The notes under the pieces are model-generated. The model did no database searches, was not told where the DNA came from, and saw only the letters and a list, made by a program, of their open reading frames with translations. A DNA stretch of 39,045 nucleotides from Geobacter sp. (lineage in GTDB: Bacteria; Desulfobacterota; Desulfuromonadia; Geobacterales; Pseudopelobacteraceae): contig VFJM01000382.1 in the NCBI GenBank assembly GCA_009886055.1, forward strand, positions 1 to 39,045, in the 5' to 3' direction. The translations under genes were made by a program, and so were the position numbers. Of the stretch, positions 16,934 to 24,431 are shown in pieces. The first letter of the stretch is position 1, and each line of letters begins with the position of its first letter.

Positions 16934-17613
16934 CAGTTTGAATCCGAAATGATGCGGCCGTCACGAAAGGTGATCTGCCGCCCCGCGTGGGCAGCTACAT
17001 CATGCTCATGGGTGACCATGATGATCGTGATACCCTGCCGGTTAAGTGTGGTAAAAAGAGCCATGATCTCTTCGCTGGTGCTGCTGTCCAGGTTACCGGT
17101 CGGTTCGTCCGCCAGGAGTAAAGCAGGTTTGTTTACAAGGGCCCGGGCGACGGCAACACGCTGCTGTTGACCTCCGGAAAGCTGGCTGGAGTGGTTGAAT
17201 TCCTTGCCGGCAAGTCCAACCTGATCGAGGACTTCCATGGCTTTTGCGCGACGTTCTTTGGCACCAAGACCGGCGTAGATCAAGGGGAGTTCGATGTTTT
17301 CGACGGCAGGGGTGCGTGCAAGCAGATTGAACCCCTGAAATACGAAGCCGAGCTTTTGATTGCGTATGTCTGCCAGCTGATTGCCGTCCATACCGGCGAC
17401 ATCCAAGCCGTCCAGCAGATACTGACCGGAAGTGGGGCGGTCCAGGCAGCCGATAATATTCATACAGGTGGATTTTCCGCTTCCTGATGCTCCCATGATG
17501 GCGACAAATTCGCCTGCGGCGATATTGAAGGAGACCCCTTTAAGGGCTTCAAACTGCTGGTCGCCCATGCTGAAGACCCGCCTGATATCAGTTAAGGAAA
17601 TGACGCTGCTCAT
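16933..17613 (-). CDS. MacB/LolD-type ABC transporter ATP-binding protein
   Basis: 226 aa ABC ATPase. Walker A is 'GASGSGKST' (41-49), the signature 'LSGGQQQR' is at 145-152 and Walker B 'LLLADEP' at 165-171, with the H-loop 'MVTHEHD' near the end. The compact length and 'EPTGNLDS' signature place it in the MacB/LolD group, whose members power mechanotransmission from cytoplasm to periplasm rather than direct transport through the membrane domain. It sits between the adaptor gene (directly abutting) and the permease gene (1-base overlap), forming a three-gene exporter operon. Confidence 0.95.
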   Translation of the reverse strand: MSSVISLTDIRRVFSMGDQQFEALKGVSFNIAAGEFVAIMGASGSGKSTCMNIIGCLDRPTSGQYLLDGLDVAGMDGNQLADIRNQKLGFVFQGFNLLARTPAVENIELPLIYAGLGAKERRAKAMEVLDQVGLAGKEFNHSSQLSGGQQQRVAVARALVNKPALLLADEPTGNLDSSTSEEIMALFTTLNRQGITIIMVTHEHDVAAHAGRQITFRDGRIISDSN

Positions 17614-18879
17614 TTAGAAGCGCGCCCCCATCGGCGAACCGCCAGTTCCCGCCTTTTTCTTCGCATCACCGCCGATCTGCTCGATAATGACTTCATCACC
17701 CTCCTTAAGTCCGCTCTCTACCAGTTCAATGCTGCTGTTGTTGGCAATTCCGGTTTTTACCGGTGACGCAACCGGTCTCCCCTCCTTGAGCAGATACACC
17801 TGCAAGCCCCTCTCCTTCCCTTTACCGGGAGCACCGCTCCCTCCACCGCTTGGTACGACTCCACCTGCAGGACGCGGGGCGGAAGCCCCGGTGCGGTCAC
17901 CAGTGGTCGCCGCTTTCGTATCATCACCTTTTGATTTCGGCTTGAAACGGAGAGCGGCCGGCGGCAGCTTGAGCACATCGCCCTTCTTCGCCACTTCTAT
18001 CGATACATTGGCCGTCATGCCCGGCTTCAGCTTCAGATCACTATTATCGACAGAAACAACCACGACATAAGTGACCACATTCTGGGTGATGATCGGAGCG
18101 CTGCGAATCTGGATGACCTCGCCTCGGAATGTCTGTTCCGGGTAGGAGTCAACGGTGAAGCTGGCTTTCTGATGAAGCTTGATGCGGCTGATGTCTGCTT
18201 CGTCGACGCTGACTTCGATCTGCATTTTAGTCAGGTCCTGGGCGATTGTGAAGAGCGTCGGGGTCGAAAATGATGCGGCAACTGTCTGGCCGACGTCGAT
18301 TGCACGGGAGATGACAACACCATCAACAGGCGAACGGATGACGGAGTAGCGCAGATTGGTTTTGGATTGCATCAGCGAGCCACGGGTCTGCGCAACGCTC
18401 CCTTCCGCAGCCTTTACCCCTGCTTTGGCCGATTGGAGGGCGGTTTCGGCAACATCGTAGTCTCCTTGCGAGATGATGCCGTCGCTCAGTAGTTTTTTGT
18501 TGCGGTTGAAGGTGCGATCAGCATCGGTCAGTGCGACTTTGGCCTTTTGCAGGTTGGCCTCGGCGCTGAGATAGTTCCCTTGGGACTGCTCCACCGAGGC
18601 GTTAAACAGAGAGGGGTCGATTTCGGCGATGGCCTGTCCCTTTTTGACCTTTGAATTGAAGTCAACGTAGAGCTTCTGGATCGTGCCGGACACCTGGGTG
18701 CCGACCTGGACGGTGGTCACTGCTGAAAGATTGCCGGTAGCGGCGACCGTCGAAACTATTGTACCCCGCTCGATTTTAGCGGTCTTATAGCTGACCTCAG
18801 GTGTACGTTTATAGAAGTAAAAGCCGGCAATGCCGGCAATTAAAATGATGCCGACCAAAATGATGATGTATTTTTTCAT
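17614..18879 (-). CDS. MacA-like periplasmic adaptor (membrane fusion protein)
   Basis: 421 aa. An N-terminal anchor (about residues 4-22, 'IIILVGIILIAGIAGFYFY') is followed by a lipoyl/biotinyl-like half-motif ('GTQVSGTIQKLYVDF'). A coiled-coil hairpin of about 85 residues comes next (97-180), then the second lipoyl half ('VIRSPVDGVVISRAIDVGQ'), a beta-barrel and a membrane-proximal domain. A Gly/Pro/Ser-rich insert of about 40 residues near 325-360 lies inside the last domain and is not typical. The protein would bridge the MacB-like permease and an outer-membrane TolC channel. The nearest TolC gene in the window (35673-36971) is far away. Confidence 0.93.
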   Translation of the reverse strand: MKKYIIILVGIILIAGIAGFYFYKRTPEVSYKTAKIERGTIVSTVAATGNLSAVTTVQVGTQVSGTIQKLYVDFNSKVKKGQAIAEIDPSLFNASVEQSQGNYLSAEANLQKAKVALTDADRTFNRNKKLLSDGIISQGDYDVAETALQSAKAGVKAAEGSVAQTRGSLMQSKTNLRYSVIRSPVDGVVISRAIDVGQTVAASFSTPTLFTIAQDLTKMQIEVSVDEADISRIKLHQKASFTVDSYPEQTFRGEVIQIRSAPIITQNVVTYVVVVSVDNSDLKLKPGMTANVSIEVAKKGDVLKLPPAALRFKPKSKGDDTKAATTGDRTGASAPRPAGGVVPSGGGSGAPGKGKERGLQVYLLKEGRPVASPVKTGIANNSSIELVESGLKEGDEVIIEQIGGDAKKKAGTGGSPMGARF

Positions 18880-18924
18880 GCTGATCTCTCGATATGTCGT
18901 GGTAGCTGGTTACATTCACCAATC

Positions 18925-18933
18925 ATAATAGCA
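18925..18933 (-). promoter_or_regulatory. Extended -10 candidate for the exporter operon
   Basis: The minus strand reads TGCTATTAT, an extended -10 (TGnTATTAT), about 45 nt before the adaptor ATG at 18879. No matching -35 was seen. It lies after the bidirectional terminator, so it would isolate the exporter operon from transcription of the upstream 20-codon ORF. Confidence 0.35.
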
Positions 18934-18951
18934 GATAACAGGCGGCCCGAC

Positions 18952-18992
18952 AAAAAAAAAGCCCCCTGTCTTACGACAGGGGGACTTTTTTT
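18952..18992. terminator. Bidirectional Rho-independent terminator
   Basis: A 9-bp GC-rich stem CCCCCTGTC (18962-18970) and GACAGGGGG (18975-18983) with loop TTAC is flanked by nine A on the left and seven T on the right. It terminates transcription in either direction. On the minus strand it ends the transcript of the 20-codon ORF before the exporter operon. Confidence 0.9.
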
Positions 18993-18998
18993 CCGGAC

Positions 18999-19022
18999 GC
19001 CCGCAACCGGTAGGCAGCGGGC
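18999..19022. other. GC-rich hairpin overlapping the stop of the 20-codon ORF
   Basis: GCCCGC (18999-19004) pairs with GCGGGC (19017-19022) around a 12-nt loop. Its minus-strand 5' arm begins at the first base of the ORF stop codon. Together with the terminator it makes a compact structured 3' region for the small transcript. Confidence 0.5.
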
Positions 19023-19084
19023 TAACTAGGGCAACCCTCTTTGCAGTGGGAAACCGGACGAATTTTAAATCTTGCAGTCCACAT
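19022..19084 (-). CDS. 20-aa Cys-containing peptide ORF with its own promoter and terminator
   Basis: Reads MWTARFKIRPVSHCKEGCPS, then TAG. The ATG at 19084 has a strong Shine-Dalgarno AAAGGAG (19100-19094, 9 nt away). A promoter with TTGACA lies further upstream, and a terminator follows, giving a transcript of about 175 nt with no other gene. The peptide is basic at its N-terminal half and ends in a short Cys-x3-Cys motif (Cys14, Cys18). It could be a small functional peptide, a precursor of a modified peptide, or a leader peptide. No maturase gene is adjacent. The ORF is too short for statistical support by itself; the case rests on the signals around it. Confidence 0.55.
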   Translation of the reverse strand: MWTARFKIRPVSHCKEGCPS

Positions 19085-19135
19085 TGGCAGGGTCTCCTTT
19101 CGATATAAAATTTATTCCCTAACAGGATAGTTTTT

Positions 19136-19163
19136 ATCTTAATACAATTTCAAATCTTGTCAA
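19136..19163 (-). promoter_or_regulatory. Promoter of the 20-codon ORF
   Basis: Perfect -35 TTGACA (19163-19158), 16-nt spacer and TAAGAT (19141-19136). The predicted start near 19129 gives a leader of about 45 nt before the ATG at 19084. Its -35 overlaps the -35 of a rightward promoter on the other strand. Confidence 0.65.
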
Positions 19164-19186
19164 GCGTAAAATTTGAATACTATGAT
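19157..19186 (+). promoter_or_regulatory. Divergent promoter for the 193-aa gene
   Basis: TTGTCA (19157-19162), 18-nt spacer and TATGAT (19181-19186). The start would be near 19193, about 54 nt before the ATG at 19247. The -35 is shared with the leftward promoter through the quasi-palindrome CTTG-T-CAAG (19156-19164). Confidence 0.45.
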
Positions 19187-19246
19187 TGGTGCTGAATCGG
19201 AAAGGATTTAGATTGCAAAATCTGATGCGAATGGCAGAATGCCCGT

Positions 19247-19828
19247 ATGCCGCCCCACAAACCATTATTGGAAATAGCCTGCCAACAGGTTATGGCAGAG
19301 GATGCTTCGGTCTTTTCCGTTCAATGGACCGATTTGCCGGTCACACTAGCCGGAGCTCTTTCTGCGGAAGAACTGCTTGTTCGCTATCTGGGCTTTGTAA
19401 AAAAATGTACTCTGGCTCTGATCCGTCCGGTGATTCTGGCGAACGGCGTCGAATTCCGCCTGATCGGGACAGGAAGGAGCTTGATCAGTTTTTTGCCGCC
19501 GGAGCGTGCAGACGGATTTGCGACGTTGCGAATCTGTGGCGGTTTTCTGGTGCAGCCGCGCCAATGTGATCGCGGCCAACTCCGGTTCGGGGTCGAGCAT
19601 CTACCCGGAACTGTACGGGTTTCCCTCCAGCTCAGTGATTTCTGTCCATTGATTCTTGGCAGCCGTTCACCGTCACTGGTTCGCTTCTGGCTCTACCGCG
19701 CAACCCAGGCAGCAATCCACCGCCTGGTGACGGTTCGTTTTCTGTCTCTGCTCTGTCGCGAACTGGCCGGCCCTTCTGCCGTGGTGCGAGTTGTAAATGT
19801 TGACGTTCGAGGCGGAAAACCCGTCTGA
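19247..19828 (+). CDS. Hypothetical protein, 193 aa
   Basis: I do not recognise this protein. It is an uninterrupted frame starting at an ATG 19247; the frame is closed by a stop just upstream (19223), so no earlier start exists. There is no obvious Shine-Dalgarno. Composition is that of a soluble protein with many Leu/Val/Arg ('RYLGFVKKCTLALIRPVIL', 'RLIGTGRSLISFLPP') and no clear membrane segment or signal peptide. A promoter candidate upstream and lon downstream in the same direction (229-nt gap) support a real gene. A second, overlapping frame (19186-19569) is shorter and Arg/Cys-rich and is treated as a shadow. Confidence 0.6.
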   Translation: MPPHKPLLEIACQQVMAEDASVFSVQWTDLPVTLAGALSAEELLVRYLGFVKKCTLALIRPVILANGVEFRLIGTGRSLISFLPPERADGFATLRICGGFLVQPRQCDRGQLRFGVEHLPGTVRVSLQLSDFCPLILGSRSPSLVRFWLYRATQAAIHRLVTVRFLSLLCRELAGPSAVVRVVNVDVRGGKPV

Positions 19829-19832
19829 TGCT

Positions 19833-19860
19833 TTGCTTGTAGCCTGAAATGTGCTACAAT
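19833..19860 (+). promoter_or_regulatory. Candidate promoter upstream of lon
   Basis: TTGCTT (19833-19838), 16 nt and TACAAT (19855-19860) with an extended -10 TG (TGCTACAAT). It is immediately after the 193-aa gene and gives a leader of about 190 nt before lon. I see no CIRCE element. The rest of the gap 19861-20040 holds nothing I can name. Confidence 0.45.
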
Positions 19861-20057
19861 TCAACACTCGTAATTACGGTCGTACTGTCGCACACCATCG
19901 GTACGTTGGATGTTGTTTTCTGCGGTTTTTCTGCAGGGACTATTTTGTGAACGTACATTATTTCTGTTTATTGGTGCCGGCAGAAGACACCTTCGTTACC
20001 GATACGTATCCTGTTATCGTGGTTGAGTTATAACAAACAAAAAAGGAATGCCAGAAG

Positions 20058-22373
20058 ATGCCGCACGCAACCATCGAAATACCGTCAAGATTGCCGCTTT
20101 ACACCCAGAAAGAGGCCGTTGTTTTCCCCTATATGCTGTTCCCTTTGTATGTCAGCGAAAAGGATATGGCTACTTTCCGTGAGGCAGATTCCTATGACAA
20201 TTATGTCGCACTTGCCTTTGAGCGGCCGGATGACCCAAAAAGCGAGTTTCCGGGAGGGCGATGCGAGATTGGGACACTCTGCAAGGTTATCCAGTTTAAC
20301 AAGCTGGATGACGGACGCTATAAGGTTTCGCTGGAAGGGGTCACCCGTCTGAGGATTCTGGATACCGAACCGGCCGGGGAAGTGACTCTGGCCCATTGCG
20401 AGATTGTGCGGGAGTTCGTTGAAAAAAATCTTGTATCGGACGCGCTGGTTCAAAGTCTGAACGCACTGTTGAAAATCGCGCTTTCTCACGGAAAGCCGCT
20501 CCCTGACGATGTCATGAAGATGATCGACTACATCGATAACCCGGCTCGTCTGTCCGATCTCGTAGCGCTGTATGTCAATTTGCCGACGGTTGACCTGCAG
20601 GAACTGCTGGAAACGACCGATCCGCTGGAACGCCTGAAAAAGGTCTATGTGCATCTGACCAACGAAGTACAGCGGATGCAGGTCAAGAACGAGGTGGCCG
20701 GTGAAGTCACCAAGCGGGTCGGCAAGAACCAGAAGGAATATATCCTGCGCGAACAGATGAAGCACATTCAGGAAGAGCTGGGTGATGAAGATCCCCGCTC
20801 GGCCGATATGAACGAGCTGCGCCGGAAAATCGAAGAGGCCGGACTTCCGGAAGATGTCAAAAACATCGCCGACAAAGAACTGAAGCGACTGGAACGTATC
20901 AACCAGGCCTCGCCGGAATACAACGTATCGCGCACTTATCTCGATTATCTGGCCGGAATGCCGTGGAACACAAGCACGACCGACAGTCTCGACATGGTAC
21001 GGGCCGAGGAGATTCTCAACGAAGATCATTATAATTTGAAAAAGGTCAAAGAGCGCATCCTGGAATTTCTGGCGGTACGCTCACTTAAAGAAAACATGAA
21101 GGGGCCGGTGCTCTGTTTTGTCGGCCCGCCGGGAGTCGGCAAAACCTCGCTGGGCAAGTCAATCGCCCGCTCGATGGGACGAAAATTCGTGCGCATTTCT
21201 CTGGGGGGTGTCCGGGATGAAGCCGAAATCAGAGGGCACCGCCGCACCTATATCGGTGCCCTCCCGGGGCGCATTATCAAGGAGCTCTACCGCTGCGGCG
21301 TCAATAACCCTATCTTTATGCTGGATGAGATCGACAAGCTGGGCAATGACTTCCGAGGCGATCCGGCCAGCGCCCTTCTGGAGGTGCTTGATCCGGAGCA
21401 GAATTTTTCCTTTAACGATCACTATCTGGACGTCGCTTTTGACCTGTCAAAAGTGATGTTCATCACCACCGCCAACCAGCTTGACCCGATCCCCGGCCCG
21501 CTCAAGGATCGCATGGAGGTCATCCGCCTCGCCGGCTACAGCAGTCAGGAGAAGTTGCATATAGCCAAAAACTTTATTATCCGGCGCGAGCTGGAGGAAA
21601 ACGGCCTTGCTGACCGGGGGCTTTCCTTCGATGACGAAGCGCTGGAAAAAATTATCGGTGACTACACCCGCGAGGCTGGCGTGCGTGGTCTGCAGCGCAC
21701 GGTCGCCTCGATCTGCCGCAAGGTGGCCAAGGAGATCACCCAGAACAAGACCACCCGAAGCCGCATTACCCCCGAGATTGTGACGGAACTCCTCGGGCCG
21801 AAAAAATACCATAACGAGGTGGCGGCCGAAAATGACCGCATCGGCGTGGTGACCGGACTTGCCTGGACGGAGACCGGAGGAGATATTCTCTTTATCGAAG
21901 TCACCTCCATGCCGGGCAAACCGGAGCTGATCCTGACCGGGTCACTGGGTGATGTGATGAAGGAGTCCGCCCGGGCGGCACTCTCCTACATAGAGGCGCA
22001 TGCCGAAGAATTCGGCATCAAGCCGGAAGCGTTTGAAAATCGCATCATTCACATTCACGTCCCTTCCGGGGCCATCCCCAAAGACGGACCTTCAGCGGGA
22101 GTCACCATGGTCACGGCGCTGGTTTCGCTCCTGACCGGAAAACCGGCGCGCCGCAATGTCGCCATGACGGGAGAAATCACACTGACCGGACGGGTGCTCG
22201 CAATCGGCGGCTTGAAGGAAAAGGTACTGGCAGCTCATCGGGCAGGTGTCAGCACTGTCGTAGCGCCAGAGCGCAACCGCGACGACCTGGAAGACATCCC
22301 GGAAAACGTCCGGGCCGATCTGCAGTTCATCTTCGTCAGTGAAGCGGCTGAAGCGTTGGCTGCGGCACTCTAG
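20058..22373 (+). CDS. lon: ATP-dependent Lon protease
   Basis: 771 aa, close to the classical length. The N-terminal substrate-binding LAN domain (about 10-200) is followed by a coiled helical linker ('[18 protein letters not shown]'). The AAA+ module has Walker A 'GPPGVGKT' (356-363) and Walker B 'MLDEIDK'. The C-terminal protease domain carries the Ser679/Lys722 dyad ('PKDGPSAGV' and 'GLKEK'), the same numbering as E. coli Lon. Lon degrades misfolded and regulatory proteins in the cytosol. The ATG at 20058 is preceded by a purine-rich AGAAG. The next gene (mlaE) begins directly after its stop codon. Confidence 0.97.
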   Translation: MPHATIEIPSRLPLYTQKEAVVFPYMLFPLYVSEKDMATFREADSYDNYVALAFERPDDPKSEFPGGRCEIGTLCKVIQFNKLDDGRYKVSLEGVTRLRILDTEPAGEVTLAHCEIVREFVEKNLVSDALVQSLNALLKIALSHGKPLPDDVMKMIDYIDNPARLSDLVALYVNLPTVDLQELLETTDPLERLKKVYVHLTNEVQRMQVKNEVAGEVTKRVGKNQKEYILREQMKHIQEELGDEDPRSADMNELRRKIEEAGLPEDVKNIADKELKRLERINQASPEYNVSRTYLDYLAGMPWNTSTTDSLDMVRAEEILNEDHYNLKKVKERILEFLAVRSLKENMKGPVLCFVGPPGVGKTSLGKSIARSMGRKFVRISLGGVRDEAEIRGHRRTYIGALPGRIIKELYRCGVNNPIFMLDEIDKLGNDFRGDPASALLEVLDPEQNFSFNDHYLDVAFDLSKVMFITTANQLDPIPGPLKDRMEVIRLAGYSSQEKLHIAKNFIIRRELEENGLADRGLSFDDEALEKIIGDYTREAGVRGLQRTVASICRKVAKEITQNKTTRSRITPEIVTELLGPKKYHNEVAAENDRIGVVTGLAWTETGGDILFIEVTSMPGKPELILTGSLGDVMKESARAALSYIEAHAEEFGIKPEAFENRIIHIHVPSGAIPKDGPSAGVTMVTALVSLLTGKPARRNVAMTGEITLTGRVLAIGGLKEKVLAAHRAGVSTVVAPERNRDDLEDIPENVRADLQFIFVSEAAEALAAAL

Positions 22374-22379
22374 GTGAAT

Positions 22380-23153
22380 ATGAATTTTGCCGCCTTCGAC
22401 AAGGTCCTTCTGATTTTTTTTCACGAACTGCAAAATTACTTCACCCTGGCGGGACGTACATTTGTGCGGATTTTCCGGCGCCCTTTCTATTATCGTGAAT
22501 TTGCCATCCAGTTCGATAAATTGGGGTTTTCGTCCCTGTTCATCTGTACCCTGACCGGCCTTTTCTCCGGCATGGTCATGGCGCTGCAGTCACTGATCCA
22601 GCTCAAGCCGTTTGCGGCGACCAGCTACGTCGGCGGGATGGTGGCGGTGACGATGATCAAGGAGCTTGGACCGGTGCTGGCTGCACTGATGGTAGCCGGA
22701 CGCGTGGGATCGGCCATCACCGCCGAACTGGGCACTATGATGGTGACTGAGCAGGTTGATGCCATGCGGGTTGAAGGCACCGACATTATCAAGCGCCTGG
22801 TAGTACCGCGGTTCAAAGCCATGCTGCTGGCACTGCCGCTCCTGACGGTTGTAACTGACGTGGTCTCTGTTCTGGGTGGCTATATCATGTCGGCCGGCTA
22901 CAACATTAACCCGATCATGTACATCAGCGGGCTGCCTCAGTTCATGTTGTTTCAGGATCTGATCGAGGGGGTGGTGAAACCGGCGGTGTTCGGTGCGATT
23001 ATTGCCATAACCGGCTGTTACGTGGGCCTTAACACAAAGGGCGGAGCAGAGGGTGTCGGCGCGGCCGCCAAGAAGGCCGTGGTGCTTTCTTCGGTTCTGA
23101 TCCTGGTCTCTGATTTCTTCCTGGCAAAGATTTTTCTCGTTTTCAGAGGATAA
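22380..23153 (+). CDS. mlaE: MlaE-family ABC transporter permease (phospholipid transport)
   Basis: 257 aa with several hydrophobic segments and the family core 'IKELGPVLAALMVAGRVGSA', followed by 'ELGTMMVTEQVDAMRVEG'. It is the inner-membrane permease of the Mla/MCE lipid-transport system. The ATG at 22380 has AGGTG just before it, overlapping the lon stop region. An in-frame GTG at 22374 directly after the lon stop is an alternative. The gene is followed by an EVE-domain gene, then mlaF and mlaD, with no mlaB or mlaC in view. Confidence 0.93.
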   Translation: MNFAAFDKVLLIFFHELQNYFTLAGRTFVRIFRRPFYYREFAIQFDKLGFSSLFICTLTGLFSGMVMALQSLIQLKPFAATSYVGGMVAVTMIKELGPVLAALMVAGRVGSAITAELGTMMVTEQVDAMRVEGTDIIKRLVVPRFKAMLLALPLLTVVTDVVSVLGGYIMSAGYNINPIMYISGLPQFMLFQDLIEGVVKPAVFGAIIAITGCYVGLNTKGGAEGVGAAAKKAVVLSSVLILVSDFFLAKIFLVFRG

Positions 23154-23154
23154 T

Positions 23155-23637
23155 ATGGCGTACTGGCTTTTTAAAACCGAACCGGGCTGTTTTTCCATCG
23201 ACGATCTGAAAAAGCGACCTGCTATGACCGAACCGTGGGATGGCGTGCGCAACTTTCAAGCGCGCAATTTTCTGCGGGACCAGGTCGGAGTCGGCGACCG
23301 GGTGCTGTTCTATCACAGCAATATAGCGGAACCTGCCGTGGTTGGTCTGGCTGAGGTCGTACGGGCCGGATATCCTGATGCAACCGCCCTGGATCCGAAC
23401 GCCGAGCACTTCGATCCCAAGGCGTCGGTCGACAACCCGATCTGGTACGTGGTTGATCTGCGCTACGTCGAACATCTGCAAAAGATAGTGACTCTGGAGC
23501 GGATCAAACAAAACCACCTACTGGCCGACATGCCCCTGGTCAAGCGGAGCCGCCTTTCGATTCAGCCGGTAACGGAGTACGAGTGGCGGATTATACTGAC
23601 CATGGGAGGGATGGTGGAAGGGATGAAAGGGCAATGA
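23155..23637 (+). CDS. EVE-domain protein (YTH-like nucleic-acid-binding fold)
   Basis: 160 aa, nearly all one EVE domain. It has the opening 'YWLFKTEPGCFSIDDL', then 'WDGVRNFQARNFL', 'GDRVLFYHSN' and 'VGLAEVVRAGYPD', which are family signatures. EVE domains are related to YTH and ASCH/PUA folds and bind modified bases in DNA or RNA. Some are part of modification-dependent restriction systems, while stand-alone copies are widespread and of unclear role. The gene starts 1 nt after mlaE stops and overlaps the mlaF start (ATGA), so it is translated as part of the lipid-transport operon. Confidence 0.92.
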   Translation: MAYWLFKTEPGCFSIDDLKKRPAMTEPWDGVRNFQARNFLRDQVGVGDRVLFYHSNIAEPAVVGLAEVVRAGYPDATALDPNAEHFDPKASVDNPIWYVVDLRYVEHLQKIVTLERIKQNHLLADMPLVKRSRLSIQPVTEYEWRIILTMGGMVEGMKGQ

Positions 23638-24386
23638 TTTCCAGCGACTCCATCCGCATGGAAAAATTATGTTATTCGATCGGCGGGCGCAAGATCCTGG
23701 CGGATTTCGACTTTCACCTGGAACGCGGCGTTAACCGCACAATTTTGGGGGTCAGCGGTGCAGGGAAGACCACCATCCTCAAGCTGCTGCTCGGCCTTCT
23801 CGATCCTGATTCCGGCTCGGTTTATATCGGTAATCTCCGCATCACCGGCTTGCCGGAATCGAGCTTCATGCAGCAGCGCAAGCGGATCGCGATTGTTTTT
23901 CAAGGTGGGGCGCTGTTTGATTCTATGACGGTCGGGGAGAATGTCGGCTATCGCCTGTTCGAGGAGGGGCGTCTTTCGCAGGGCGAGATAACGAGGGTTG
24001 TACTTGAAAAACTCAGTTTCGTGGGGGTGGAAACGGCCCTTAACCTGTATCCGTCTGAACTGTCTGGCGGCATGAAGAAGCGGGTTGCCATCGCTCGCGC
24101 TCTGGCGGCGGACCCCGATTACATCTTCTTTGACGAACCGACCACCGGGCTTGATCCGATCGGAGTCTACAATATCTGCAACCTGATACAGCGGCTGCAG
24201 GCAGAGGGGAAGACGACCCTGATGGTCACTCACGATCTCACGACCGCATTTGCGACCTCACAGCGATTCACCTTCCTGTATAAGGCGCATATGCTGTTTG
24301 AGGGGAGTGAAGAGGAGATGAAAACCAGCAGCATCCCCGAGGTTCGCGAGTTTCTGGAACCGACGGACAGGTCGCTGTTTATATGA
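23634..24386 (+). CDS. mlaF: MlaF-family ABC transporter ATP-binding protein
   Basis: 250 aa from the ATG at 23634, which overlaps the EVE stop (ATGA) and has AAAGGG upstream. A longer frame to 23583 runs inside the EVE gene. Walker A 'GVSGAGKTT' (39-47), signature 'LSGGMKKR' and Walker B 'YIFFDEPTTGLDP' are intact, and the 'SGGMKKRVAIARAL' form is typical of MlaF/Mkl. It powers the MlaE permease at the cytoplasmic face of the inner membrane to move phospholipid between the membranes. It is separated from mlaE by the EVE gene. Confidence 0.94.
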   Translation: MISSDSIRMEKLCYSIGGRKILADFDFHLERGVNRTILGVSGAGKTTILKLLLGLLDPDSGSVYIGNLRITGLPESSFMQQRKRIAIVFQGGALFDSMTVGENVGYRLFEEGRLSQGEITRVVLEKLSFVGVETALNLYPSELSGGMKKRVAIARALAADPDYIFFDEPTTGLDPIGVYNICNLIQRLQAEGKTTLMVTHDLTTAFATSQRFTFLYKAHMLFEGSEEEMKTSSIPEVREFLEPTDRSLFI

Positions 24387-24431
24387 CATTCGCATCACCA
24401 TGTGAAATTGACAGGAACGGGTGGGACAGAT

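Noticed and set aside
19001-19040. Resemblance to a c-di-GMP (GEMM) riboswitch ('CCGGTAGGCAGCGGG')
   Set aside because: Only a short 3'-half-like match; the 5' half with its GCAAAGCC-type core is absent, and the region is better explained by a hairpin and the small ORF.
19084-19100. B12-box-like 'GGAGACCCTGCC' on the minus strand
   Set aside because: No other conserved cobalamin riboswitch elements upstream; the purine stretch is simply the Shine-Dalgarno of the 20-codon ORF.
19186-19569. 127-codon frame overlapping the 193-aa gene
   Set aside because: Shorter, Arg/Cys/Ser-rich composition, and mostly nested in the better-supported frame 19247-19828.
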